A program made the translations under genes and the position numbers. Shown here piece by piece: positions 43,726 to 52,012 of a stretch of DNA of 64,000 bases. The stretch covers positions 248,001 through 312,000 of the forward strand of contig NZ_PVMZ01000007.1 of assembly GCF_003001815.1 (NCBI RefSeq). Direction: 5' to 3'. The notes below the pieces were generated by a model. It had not been told where the DNA came from. It was given only the letters and a program-made list of their open reading frames with translations, and searched no databases. Source of the DNA: Actinoplanes italicus (GTDB taxonomy: Bacteria; Actinomycetota; Actinomycetes; Mycobacteriales; Micromonosporaceae). Every line of letters begins with the position of its first letter. Position 1 is the first letter of the stretch.

Positions 43726-46700
43726 ATGCGGTTCGGCATCCTGGGTCCCGTCCGGGCGGAGCGACCGGACGGGACACCGGTCCCGCTCGGTGGCCTCCGT
43801 CTGCGGGCGCTGCTCGCGATGCTGCTGCTCGACGCCGATCGGCCGATTCCGATCGACCGGCTGATCGACGGCCTCTACGGTGAGGATCCGCCGGCCGGCG
43901 CGGGCAACGCGCTGCAGTCCCAGGTGTCCCGGCTGCGGCAGTCGCTGCCGGTCGAGCTCGACTCCGCCGGTTACCGGCTGGCGATCCCCCGCGGCGAGGT
44001 CGACGCCCACCGGTTCGCCGCGCTCGCCGCCGACGGTCATCAGGCCCTCGCCTCCGGCGAGACGGAGCGTGCGGTCACCCTGCTGCGGCAGGCGACGGGT
44101 CTCTGGCGGGGAGAACCCCTCGTGGACGTACGCGACGCGCCGTTCGCGGCGACCCAGATCCCCCGGCTCACCGAGCAGCGGCTGACCGCTCTCGAGGACT
44201 GCTTCGCGGCCGAGATCGGCCTGGGGCCACTGGCGCCCGCGTCGATCACCGAACTCCGCGACCTGATCGCCGGCCACCCCCTCCGCGAGCGTCCCCGGGC
44301 CCTGCTGATGCGCGCCCTGACCGCGGCCGGCCGCCCGGCCGAGGCGCTGACCGCCTACGAGGACGCCCGCCGCACCCTCGCCGACGAACTCGGCGCCGAT
44401 CCCTCGCCCGAACTGACCGCCCTCCATCGCGACCTGCTCCGCGGGCCGGCCAGCCCCTCCGCCGCGCCTGCCCCGGCCCTCCCCGGCGCGGCCTCACCGG
44501 CCCGCGCCCGGGTGCGGCACGGGGTGCCGGGGCAGCTCACCAGCTTCGTCGGCCGGGACGACGAGCTGTCGCGGGTGGCGGCCGTGTTGCGTACCCGCCG
44601 GCTGGTGACCCTGCACGGACCGGGAGGCGCGGGAAAGACCCGTCTCGCCGCGGAGGCCGCGAGCCGGTACGACGGTGATGTCTGGTTCGTCGAACTCGCC
44701 GACGCCGGGCCTGACGACGTCCCGCACGCCGTGCAGGCCGCGCTCGGCCTCCGCGACGTCCTGGTCAACTCGCCCACCGGTCACCCGCCGCCGTGGCCGG
44801 GACCCGCCGGCGACGATCCGGCGGCCCCGGGCGTGACGGACCGGCTCGTCGCCGCCCTCGCCGACCGTCACCTGCTGCTGGTCCTCGACAACTGCGAGCA
44901 CGTCATCGCCGCGGCGGCCGGGCTCACCGCCCGGATGCTGGCCGGTGCTCCCGGTCTGCGCGTCCTCGCCACCAGCCGGGAACCGCTCAGGATCACCGGC
45001 GAGGCGCTGCTCCCGATCGGCGGTCTCGGTGTTCCGCCGGCCGCCGATCCGGTCGCCGAGCTCACCGCCTTCCCCGCGGTACGGCTCTTCGCCGACCGCG
45101 CCGCCGACGTGGTGCCCGGTTTCACCGTCACCGCGGCGAACGCCGACGCGGTCCGGCGGCTCTGCCGCACCCTCGACGGACTGCCACTGGCCGTCGAGAT
45201 CGCGGCGGCCCGCCTGCACGCGCTGCCGGTCGCCGAGATCGCCGCCCGGATCGGCGACCGGTTCCGGCTGCTGTCCGGCGGCAGCCGCACCGCCGAGGTC
45301 CGGCACCGGACGTTGCAGGCGGTCGTGGCCTGGAGCTGGGATCTGCTGACCGAACCGGAACGCACCCTGGCCCGCCGATTCACGGTCTTCGCCGGCGGCG
45401 CCGACCTGAACGCCGTCGAACGCGTCTGCGGACCGGGGACGGGGATCGTCGACGTGCTGGCCGGGCTGGTCGGGAAGTCGCTGATCGAGCGGGACGGGGA
45501 CCGCTACCGGATGCTGGAGACGATCCGGGCCTACTGCGCGGAGCGCCTCGACGAGTCCGGCGAGCGGGATCGGCTGCACCGGGCTCACGCCGAGCACTTC
45601 CTGGCGTTCGCGGCGCGCGCTGACCCGTACCTCCGTGGCTCTGATCAGATCGCCTGGCTGGACCGCCTCGACTCCGACCGGGACAACCTGCATGCAGCCT
45701 TGCGGCGCAGCATCGCGCACGGCGCGCCGGAGACCGCGCTGCGGCTGGTCTCGGCGTTGTCCTTCTACTGGTGGTTACGGGGGTTGCGGGCCGAGGCCGC
45801 GGCGCTGGCCGGGCTCGCCCTGCGCGCGGCGGGCCCGGAGCCGCCGCCCGGTCAGGACGAGGACTACGCGGTCAGCGTCTTCACCGCAGCGCTGCGCAGC
45901 GACGTGGCGGAACGGCCGGACGAACGCTGGTCCGCGTACATGCGTGCCCTGACGGCGCCGCCCGCGCAGCCGTTCCTGCTCTATCTGTCGGCGATGGCGG
46001 TCGGGCCGCCGGACGGCGACCCGGCCGGTGTCGTCGAGATGAACCGGCAACTGCGCGCCCAGATCGACGGCGACCCGTGGAGCCGGGCCCTCGGCGGTAT
46101 CGGCGCCGGATGGATGGTCCTGTTCTCCGGCCTGGACCCGGCCCTGGCCGAACCGGAGTTCGCCGGTTCGCTCGCCGGATTCCGGCAGATCGGCGACCGG
46201 TGGGGCGCGATGCTGGCGCTGTCCGGGCTGGCCGAGCTGGCATCGTGGCGGGGCGATCCGGCGGCGGCCATCGCACCGACCGCCGAGGCGCTGGAACTGG
46301 CCGGGGAACTGGGGTCCACCGTGGATGTCGCCGACCTGCTGCGCGGCCGGGCGCAGGCCAGGATGGACACCGGCGACACGGCGGGTGCGGCCGCCGACTT
46401 CGCCCGGGTCGCCGAGCTCGCTCGCGAGTGCGGCGCCCCTGAACTGATCGCGGCGGCCCTGCTCGGGCTGGGTTCGATCGCGCTGTCACGGGCGTACGCC
46501 GGCACCCCAGACGCCTCCGGCTCCCCCGACGCCTCCGGCACCCCGGATCGGGAGGCGCTGGCCGAGTCGTTGCGGTACTGCTCGGAGGCGCTGGCCGCAT
46601 GCCCGGCCGGCTGGTACAGCGCCGACGGCACCCGGATGACGATCCTGGTGGTGCTGGGCCGGATCGCCGAGGCCGCCGGCGACCCGGTGACCGCCGAGGC

Positions 46701-47001
46701 CCGCTACCGTGAGGTGTTCAGGATCCGCGGCGGCATGATCGGTTTCCAGGTCATGGCCGAGGCGTACGACCGGCTCGCCGCCCTGGCCGTGACCAGCGGC
46801 GATGCGGAGCGGGCGGCCCGGCTGCTGGGTGCGGTGCGCGCGCTCAACCTGCGCGCCGACGCTGAGGGCTCGGAACCTGCCGCGCTGGCGGCAGCTGCGG
46901 CACGTCGAGCCTTGGGGCCGGACCGTTTCACGGCTGCGGTTGCGGTCGGTGCCGCACTCACGGCGGAGGAGGCCATCGCCCTGCCGCTGGCCGGTGTGTG
47001 A
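43726..47001 (+). CDS. BTAD/AfsR-like regulator with NB-ARC ATPase (large)
   Basis: A 1091-residue STAND regulator. Winged helix MRFGILGPVRAERPDGTPVP at 1-95, BTAD about 100-245 (ending ELGADPSPELTALHRDLL), a Pro/Ala linker, then NB-ARC with Walker A GPGGAGKTRLA near residue 303 and Walker B LLLVLDNCEHV, and a helical TPR-like C-terminal half. It resembles pathway-level activators of secondary metabolism. It converges on the S26 peptidase gene with 25 bp between stops, next to the peptide cassette. Whether it controls that cassette is not shown. Confidence 0.92.
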   Translation: MRFGILGPVRAERPDGTPVPLGGLRLRALLAMLLLDADRPIPIDRLIDGLYGEDPPAGAGNALQSQVSRLRQSLPVELDSAGYRLAIPRGEVDAHRFAALAADGHQALASGETERAVTLLRQATGLWRGEPLVDVRDAPFAATQIPRLTEQRLTALEDCFAAEIGLGPLAPASITELRDLIAGHPLRERPRALLMRALTAAGRPAEALTAYEDARRTLADELGADPSPELTALHRDLLRGPASPSAAPAPALPGAASPARARVRHGVPGQLTSFVGRDDELSRVAAVLRTRRLVTLHGPGGAGKTRLAAEAASRYDGDVWFVELADAGPDDVPHAVQAALGLRDVLVNSPTGHPPPWPGPAGDDPAAPGVTDRLVAALADRHLLLVLDNCEHVIAAAAGLTARMLAGAPGLRVLATSREPLRITGEALLPIGGLGVPPAADPVAELTAFPAVRLFADRAADVVPGFTVTAANADAVRRLCRTLDGLPLAVEIAAARLHALPVAEIAARIGDRFRLLSGGSRTAEVRHRTLQAVVAWSWDLLTEPERTLARRFTVFAGGADLNAVERVCGPGTGIVDVLAGLVGKSLIERDGDRYRMLETIRAYCAERLDESGERDRLHRAHAEHFLAFAARADPYLRGSDQIAWLDRLDSDRDNLHAALRRSIAHGAPETALRLVSALSFYWWLRGLRAEAAALAGLALRAAGPEPPPGQDEDYAVSVFTAALRSDVAERPDERWSAYMRALTAPPAQPFLLYLSAMAVGPPDGDPAGVVEMNRQLRAQIDGDPWSRALGGIGAGWMVLFSGLDPALAEPEFAGSLAGFRQIGDRWGAMLALSGLAELASWRGDPAAAIAPTAEALELAGELGSTVDVADLLRGRAQARMDTGDTAGAAADFARVAELARECGAPELIAAALLGLGSIALSRAYAGTPDASGSPDASGTPDREALAESLRYCSEALAACPAGWYSADGTRMTILVVLGRIAEAAGDPVTAEARYREVFRIRGGMIGFQVMAEAYDRLAALAVTSGDAERAARLLGAVRALNLRADAEGSEPAALAAAAARRALGPDRFTAAVAVGAALTAEEAIALPLAGV

Positions 47002-47026
47002 CCGTTCACTGCATCCGCGATGACGT

Positions 47027-47443
47027 TCAGTCACTGAGGTCGCCGATGCGGCGGACGACGACGGCGACGACGTTGGTGATCGGGATGAACCCGAGGTGCC
47101 GTGAGTCGAGGCTCTGTGCCGGGTTGTCGCCGAGCACGGCGATGTGGCCGGAGGGCACGGCCGGGCGGGCAAGGCCGTCCGGGGCGGGCTCGGCCGGGCC
47201 GGCGGCCACCCGTTTGATCAGCAGCGGGCCCTCCGACGAACCGGCTACGCCGTGCGGGCGCGGGTTGCGGAACACCACGACGTCGCCGCGCCGGGGTACG
47301 GCCCGGCGGCGCCGCGCGAGCAGCCGGTCGCCGTCGTCATAGGTGGGGCGCATGCTGGGTCCGCGTACCACGGCGATGAGCACGGTGGCCCGGATCCAGA
47401 CGGCACCGGCCGCGATCAGGAGCAGCAGGGCGGTGATCAGCAT
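47027..47443 (-). CDS. S26-family signal peptidase
   Basis: A 138-residue membrane peptidase. One N-terminal helix (ITALLLLIAAGAVWIRATVLIAVV) precedes the catalytic Ser in VRGPSMRPTYDDGDRLL near residue 31 and the general-base Lys in GPLLIKRVAAG near residue 77; the late box VLGDNPAQSLDSRHLGFIP is typical of S26. It is small, like SodX-type maturation proteases, but no nickel superoxide dismutase gene lies here. It is 61 bp after a 69-residue peptide gene and 3' of an ABC exporter, so it is probably the leader-cleaving enzyme of that system. Confidence 0.9.
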   Translation of the reverse strand: MLITALLLLIAAGAVWIRATVLIAVVRGPSMRPTYDDGDRLLARRRRAVPRRGDVVVFRNPRPHGVAGSSEGPLLIKRVAAGPAEPAPDGLARPAVPSGHIAVLGDNPAQSLDSRHLGFIPITNVVAVVVRRIGDLSD

Positions 47444-47504
47444 CGTGGCCGGCTTTCTGGGCGGTCCTGCCGCCGGGCGGGCCCCCGGCGGCAGGACCTC
47501 GGTG

Positions 47505-47714
47505 TCAGGCGGAGCAGCTGTACGTCACCCGGTCGGCGCAGTTGTCGTAGATGTACGTGTAGCGGTAGCGAGGGATGCGGTCGCCCATCGAACCGCCGGC
47601 GCACCAGCCGACCTGGGTCGTCACCTTCCGGAGAAAGATGCAGGCGGCGTCGACCTCCGCGGCCGGGGCCATCTTCTCCAGCAGGCGATCGGCGAGCTTG
47701 CCGAACATGCTCAT
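47505..47714 (-). CDS. 69-residue four-cysteine peptide, candidate exported peptide precursor
   Basis: A short gene with an excellent ribosome binding site (GGAGGA, 4 bp before ATG 47714). The first 24 residues look like a leader: an amphipathic helix MSMFGKLADRLLEKM, then APAAEVDAA. The remaining 45 residues contain Cys at 25, 38, 59 and 67, a WCAGGS turn, and an aromatic/basic stretch RIPRYRYTYIYDNC. It lies between an ABC exporter and an S26 peptidase in one operon. I find no known family; four Cys suggest disulphides, or thioether rings if a remote enzyme acts. No modification enzyme is adjacent. Bacteriocin or signalling peptide is inferred. Confidence 0.75.
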   Translation of the reverse strand: MSMFGKLADRLLEKMAPAAEVDAACIFLRKVTTQVGWCAGGSMGDRIPRYRYTYIYDNCADRVTYSCSA

Positions 47715-47761
47715 GGTTCCTCCCTGGTTGCGCCGGCCGGTGGGTGACCAGCCGGTTCTTC

Positions 47762-49579
47762 TCACCCGCCGGTCGACGGGTGAAGTTCATCCGCGTATCC
47801 GGCCGCCTGCAGCGTGAACAGGCCGGCGTAGGCGCCACCGGCGGCCAGCAGCGCGGTGTGGTCGCCGAGCTCGCTGACCACACCCTCGGACAGCACCGCG
47901 ATGGTGTCGGCGTCGCGGACGGTGCTCAGCCGGTGCGAGATGAGGACGCTGGTGGAGCCGTGACGCAGGGTCCGCAGCCGGGTGTGGACCTCGTGCTCGG
48001 CGGCGGCGTCCAGGCCGGCGCTCGGCTCGTCGAGGATGAGCAGGTCACGATCGGCGCGCATGAAGGCGCGGGCGAGCGCGAGCCGCTGCCACTGCCCGCC
48101 GGACAACTGCACACCACCGGCGTCGTCGGGCTCGTCCGGTGCGAAGAACCTGGTCAGCAAGGTGTCGTAGCCGCTCGGCAGGTTCTCGACGGCGGTGTGG
48201 GCGCCGGCCCTTTCGGCGGCTGCCCGGATCGCCGTCCGGTCGTCGAGGCGCGCTACGTCACCGAGTCCGACGTTCTCGGCCGCGCTCAGGTCGTACGACA
48301 TGAAGTCCTGGAAAACCGCCCCGAGCCGCCTGCGCAGATCGTGAACCGCGAATCGACGCACGTCGACGCCGTCCCAGAGAACCGTTCCGCGCGCCGGGTC
48401 GTAGAACCGGCACAGCAGTTTCACGATCGTGCTCTTGCCGGCGCCGTTGAGCCCGACGAGAGCGGTGGCCTGACCTGCGCGGATGGTCAGGTTGACGCCC
48501 TTGAGGATCCACGGCAGCGACGGGCCGTAGCGGAACCACACGTCCCGCAGCTCGATCGCGTCGCGCAGCGGCGGCACCGGCAGGACCGGCAGTCCGGCGG
48601 GCGGCACCAGGTCGGGCGGGGCGAGGACCACACGGCGGAAATGCCTGAAGATCAAGAGCGCTTGGTGGGTACGTCCGAAGTGGCCGATGATCGACGACAA
48701 CAGATTCTGGACGCCCCCGGTCGCCGCGGCGAACACCACGATGTCACCGACGCCGAGCCGGCCCGCGCGCGCGGAGAGCGCCGCCCACACCAGTCCCCCG
48801 CCCGCGACCACCGCGCCGAGCCCGGTGAGCAGCGCCTGCATCCGCAGCTCCCGCACGTCCAGGTCGCGCATCCCGCGGTTGATCCTGCGGAGTTCGGTCG
48901 TCATCCGGGCGGCGAACAGGTTGCCGAGCCCGTAGAGGCGGACCTCCTTGGCGGCGGTGACCGACGAGATCAGGTCGGCGTAGAACAGTTCCCGCCGGTT
49001 GGCGTGCCCGAGCCGCAGCATCATGGCGGCGCGCGCCCTGGCCAGGGTGAGTTCGGCCCGGATCGTGGGGATCGCGGCGAGCGCCACCACCACCGTCATC
49101 CACGGGGCCATGCTCGCCAGCGCCACCGCGAAGCCCGCGATGGTGACCGTGGACTGAGCGATGGCCAGCCCGTTCGCGGTGACCTGCGCGGGGGTGGCCG
49201 GGCCGTCGGCGACGGCAAGCTGCAGCCGGTCCTGGAAGTCCGGGTCCTCGAAGCGGCCCAGGCCGCCGAACCCGCCGATCGCCCGGTAGAGCTCCACGCG
49301 CCCGGCGAGCTGGGTGCGCCGGATCAGTTCGGCGTCGGCGAAGTCGCCGAGCGCCGGCAGCAGCGCGGCGGCCAGCCCGGTGGCGGCCAGGCCGAGGACC
49401 ACGGTCAGCACCTCGGACGCCGGAACGCCGGCGACGAGACGATCGAGCAGCAGTTTCGTCAGCCAGGCGAGCACGACTGGGACGAGTCCTCCGGCCAGCG
49501 CGATCGCGGCACGGATGACGAGCAGCCATCGTGACGCCCGCCAGGCCATGCCGAAAGCCGCTCGTAACAGCTCGATCAT
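47762..49579 (-). CDS. ABC exporter, fused membrane and ATPase domains
   Basis: A 605-residue half-transporter: about six helices in residues 20-315, then an ATPase with Walker A GLNGAGKSTIVKLL near residue 390, signature LSGGQWQRLALARAF near 495, Walker B LLILDEPSAGLD and H-loop ISHRLSTV. FEDPDFQDRLQLA and KEVRLYGLGNLFAARM are typical of LanT/RamA-like peptide exporters of actinomycetes. It lacks an N-terminal C39 peptidase, which would leave leader removal to the S26 protease in the same operon. It is 47 bp before the peptide gene. Substrate peptide inferred. Confidence 0.88.
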   Translation of the reverse strand: MIELLRAAFGMAWRASRWLLVIRAAIALAGGLVPVVLAWLTKLLLDRLVAGVPASEVLTVVLGLAATGLAAALLPALGDFADAELIRRTQLAGRVELYRAIGGFGGLGRFEDPDFQDRLQLAVADGPATPAQVTANGLAIAQSTVTIAGFAVALASMAPWMTVVVALAAIPTIRAELTLARARAAMMLRLGHANRRELFYADLISSVTAAKEVRLYGLGNLFAARMTTELRRINRGMRDLDVRELRMQALLTGLGAVVAGGGLVWAALSARAGRLGVGDIVVFAAATGGVQNLLSSIIGHFGRTHQALLIFRHFRRVVLAPPDLVPPAGLPVLPVPPLRDAIELRDVWFRYGPSLPWILKGVNLTIRAGQATALVGLNGAGKSTIVKLLCRFYDPARGTVLWDGVDVRRFAVHDLRRRLGAVFQDFMSYDLSAAENVGLGDVARLDDRTAIRAAAERAGAHTAVENLPSGYDTLLTRFFAPDEPDDAGGVQLSGGQWQRLALARAFMRADRDLLILDEPSAGLDAAAEHEVHTRLRTLRHGSTSVLISHRLSTVRDADTIAVLSEGVVSELGDHTALLAAGGAYAGLFTLQAAGYADELHPSTGG

Positions 49580-49767
49580 GGGGCGCAGGGCAGCACGATT
49601 CGGGCATAGCGATATGCCACTTGTTTCCCCTTAAATACGGCCATTTACCGGGATCACCGGCCGCTGCTGTACGTTACTGGATCGTCACCCGATTTGCCAT
49701 CATCGATCTGCGTGGACCGTCAGCGCGCGGTGCGCGAGCCGTCAGCGCCCCCCGCGACCCTGGTGTC
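49580..49767. promoter_or_regulatory. Divergent promoter region with palindrome
   Basis: A 188-bp region between the peptide-exporter operon and the DrrAB-like operon. GGCATA-GCGA-TATGCC at 49603-49618 is a perfect 16-bp inverted repeat 24 bp before the exporter start. The segment 49615-49660 is less GC-rich (CTTGTTTCCCCTTAAATACG). A shared repressor could control both operons. No gene seen. Confidence 0.45.
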
Positions 49768-50829
49768 ATGACATCGATGATCGTGGCCGAAGAGCTGCGC
49801 AAACGATATCGGGGCGGGCAAGGGACCATCGCACTCGACGGGTTCCGCCTCGACGTGCCGGGCGGCATCGTGCACGGACTCCTCGGGCCCAACGGCGCCG
49901 GCAAGACCACCGCCGTGCGGGTGCTGTCGACCCTGCTCGGCTTCGACTCCGGCCGTGCGGAGGTGGCCGGCGCCGACGTGGTGCGCCAGCCCGGCCTGGT
50001 CCGCGAACGGATCGCGCTGACCGGTCAGTACGCGGCCGTCGACGAGCTCCTCAGCGGACGGCAGAACCTCGTGCTGTTCGGCCGTCTGCACCACCTGCGG
50101 CCCCGCGACGCCCGGCGCCGGGCCGACGAGCTGCTCGAACGGTTCGGGCTGACCGACGCGGCCGGACGGTCGGCGAAGGACTACTCGGGCGGCATGCGCC
50201 GGCGCCTCGATCTCGCCGCCAGTCTGATCCGGCGACCGCAGGTGCTGTTCCTCGACGAACCCACCACCGGACTCGACCCGCGCAGCCGCAACCAGGTCTG
50301 GGACGCCGTCCGCGGGCTCGTCACCGAGGGCACCACGGTCCTGCTCACCACGCAGTATCTGGAGGAGGCCGACCAGCTCGCCGGGCGGATCTCGGTCGTG
50401 GACGCCGGCCGGATCGTCGCCGAGGGCACCCCCGACGAGCTCAAGTCGGCGCTCGGGGCGGACCGGCTCGAGGTCGTGATCCGCGAGAGCGACCGGCTCG
50501 GCGACGCGGCGGCCGTCGTCGCCCGGATCGCGGGCGGGCGGCCGGACACCGACCTTGATCGGCGCGCGGTGCGCGTACCGCTGATGGGAGATCGGGTGGA
50601 GACGCTGACCGTGACCCTGCAGGCATTGCGGGAGGCCGGGATCACCGTGGCCAACGTCGGCATCCACCAGCCCACCCTGGATGAGGCGTTCCTGCACCTC
50701 ACCGGCCGCCGGGCGGCCATGCCGGCCGATCCCGCCCCGCCTCCCGCGGCCCCTCCGCCCTCCTCCCCCGCGGCCTCTTCCTCCGCGGCCCCCGCGCGGG
50801 CCTCGGCGTCCTCGGAGGTGACGGCATGA
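49768..50829 (+). CDS. DrrA-like ABC exporter ATPase
   Basis: A 353-residue ATPase of the daunorubicin-resistance type. Walker A GPNGAGKTTAVRVL near residue 41, signature YSGGMRRRLDLAASL near 140, Walker B VLFLDEPTTGLDPRSR, and the DrrA C-terminal region (VGIHQPTLDEAFLHLTGR). A Pro/Ala/Ser-rich tail of about 35 residues follows, rather unusual in length. ATG 49768. The stop overlaps the permease ATG. Drug or peptide export, possibly self-protection for the adjacent peptide system. Confidence 0.92.
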   Translation: MTSMIVAEELRKRYRGGQGTIALDGFRLDVPGGIVHGLLGPNGAGKTTAVRVLSTLLGFDSGRAEVAGADVVRQPGLVRERIALTGQYAAVDELLSGRQNLVLFGRLHHLRPRDARRRADELLERFGLTDAAGRSAKDYSGGMRRRLDLAASLIRRPQVLFLDEPTTGLDPRSRNQVWDAVRGLVTEGTTVLLTTQYLEEADQLAGRISVVDAGRIVAEGTPDELKSALGADRLEVVIRESDRLGDAAAVVARIAGGRPDTDLDRRAVRVPLMGDRVETLTVTLQALREAGITVANVGIHQPTLDEAFLHLTGRRAAMPADPAPPPAAPPPSSPAASSSAAPARASASSEVTA

Positions 50830-51611
50830 GTACGGCGATCGCGGACGGACGGGTGATGGCCGGGCGGTACCTGCGGCACGTCGTGCGGGCACCCGAGGAG
50901 ATCGTCATCTATTTCTCGCTGCCGATCATGTTCGTGCTGGTGTTCGGGTACGTGTTCGGCAGCGGCATGTCGGTGCCGGGCGGTGGCGGCTACCGCGAGT
51001 TCCTGATCCCCGGCGTCTTCGTGATGACCATGTTGTACGGGATCGGCGCGACCGCCACCGGCATCGCGGTCGATGCCGGGCGCGGGGTGGTCGACCGGTT
51101 CCGGTCCATGCCGATGGCGCGGTCCGCGCTGATCAGCGGCCGGGTCATCGCCGACCTGGCTCGCGCCCTGCTGGAGACCGCCGTGCTGGTGGTGTGCGGG
51201 CTGCTCGTCGGCTGGCGCTGGCACCTCGGCCTCGGCAACGTGCTCGCGGCGATCGGGCTGCTCCTGCTGCTGCGGCTGGCGCTGAGCTGCGCCGGGGTGG
51301 CGCTCGGGCTTGCCGCGCCGAACCCGGACACGGTCGCGACCATCGTGTTCCCACTGGCCTTCCCACTGAGCGCGCTCTCCAACGTGTTCGTCGCGCCGGA
51401 GATGATGCCCGGGTGGCTGGGCACGATCTCGGAGTGGAACCCGATCTCGGCCACGACCACCGCGCTACGGGAGCTGTTCGGCAATCCGGGTCTCGGCTCG
51501 GACTCGTGGCCCGCCGAGCACGCGATGCTGCTGGCGGTCGCCTGGCCGGTGTTGTTGATCGCGATCTTCGGGCCGGTGTCGGTGCGTCTCTACCGGCGGC
51601 TCGGGCAGTAG
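50826..51611 (+). CDS. DrrB-like ABC-2 permease
   Basis: A 261-residue ABC-2 membrane subunit with six helices: VIYFSLPIMFVLVFGYVFG, FLIPGVFVMTMLYGIGA, and conserved block VDRFRSMPMARSALISGRVIAD near residue 95, typical of DrrB. The C-terminal half includes PEMMPGWLGTISEWNPISATTTALREL, an ABC-2 export signature. ATG 50826 overlaps DrrA by 4 bp. Works with the ATPase to export a hydrophobic compound. Confidence 0.92.
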   Translation: MSTAIADGRVMAGRYLRHVVRAPEEIVIYFSLPIMFVLVFGYVFGSGMSVPGGGGYREFLIPGVFVMTMLYGIGATATGIAVDAGRGVVDRFRSMPMARSALISGRVIADLARALLETAVLVVCGLLVGWRWHLGLGNVLAAIGLLLLLRLALSCAGVALGLAAPNPDTVATIVFPLAFPLSALSNVFVAPEMMPGWLGTISEWNPISATTTALRELFGNPGLGSDSWPAEHAMLLAVAWPVLLIAIFGPVSVRLYRRLGQ

Positions 51612-52012
51612 ATGTTCTGATCTTCACGGCGCTGCGGCCTGCTCTTCGACGGCGCTGCGGCTTGCTTTTCACGGCGCTGCGGCCTGTTCTTCGACGGCGC
51701 TGCGGCTTGCTTTTCACGGCGCTGCGGGCGGGCGGTCGCGGCAACGCACCGGCCGCCCGCAGCGCCGCACCGGGAAGCTCGGGTGGGAGCGTCCCGGGGA
51801 CCGCGCTCCGGCCAGGCGGTCCGGTCGGCCATTCTCAGGGCGGTGAGAATGGCCACGCCTTTGCCTGCGAAGTCTGCAAGATGCTTGTTACGGTTGGCGA
51901 CTCTTGGTTCACGCTGCGTGCCACACCAGACAAAACAACCAAAACTGCCTTTTAATAGCCTTTATGCTGAGAAGATCAACTCCGTTGAAGTGATCTACAG
52001 CGGGGGTGGGCA
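51612..52012. other. 401-bp gap: tandem repeat array and AT-rich promoter segment
   Basis: The first 125 bp hold the 45-bp tandem repeat (51625-51735). The segment 51870-51990 is much richer in A and T than any other stretch of the window of similar size (TTTTAATAGCCTTTATGC around 51951) and probably holds the promoter of the dioxygenase-like gene. No gene with coding character seen. Confidence 0.6.
51625..51735. repeat. 45-bp dimeric tandem repeat
   Basis: Alternating 22-bp and 23-bp half-units: CACGGCGCTGCGGCCTG at 51625 and 51670, CGACGGCGCTGCGGCTTG at 51647 and 51692, then a partial unit from 51715. The array begins 14 bp after the DrrB stop. No dyad symmetry strong enough for a clear terminator, but CGGCGCTGCGGC cores recur every 22-23 bp, about two helical turns. 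Confidence 0.85.

Noticed and set aside
47027..47443. Nickel superoxide dismutase maturation protease (SodX)
   Set aside because: Size and motifs would fit, but no sodN is adjacent; the operon context is an exporter and a Cys peptide.
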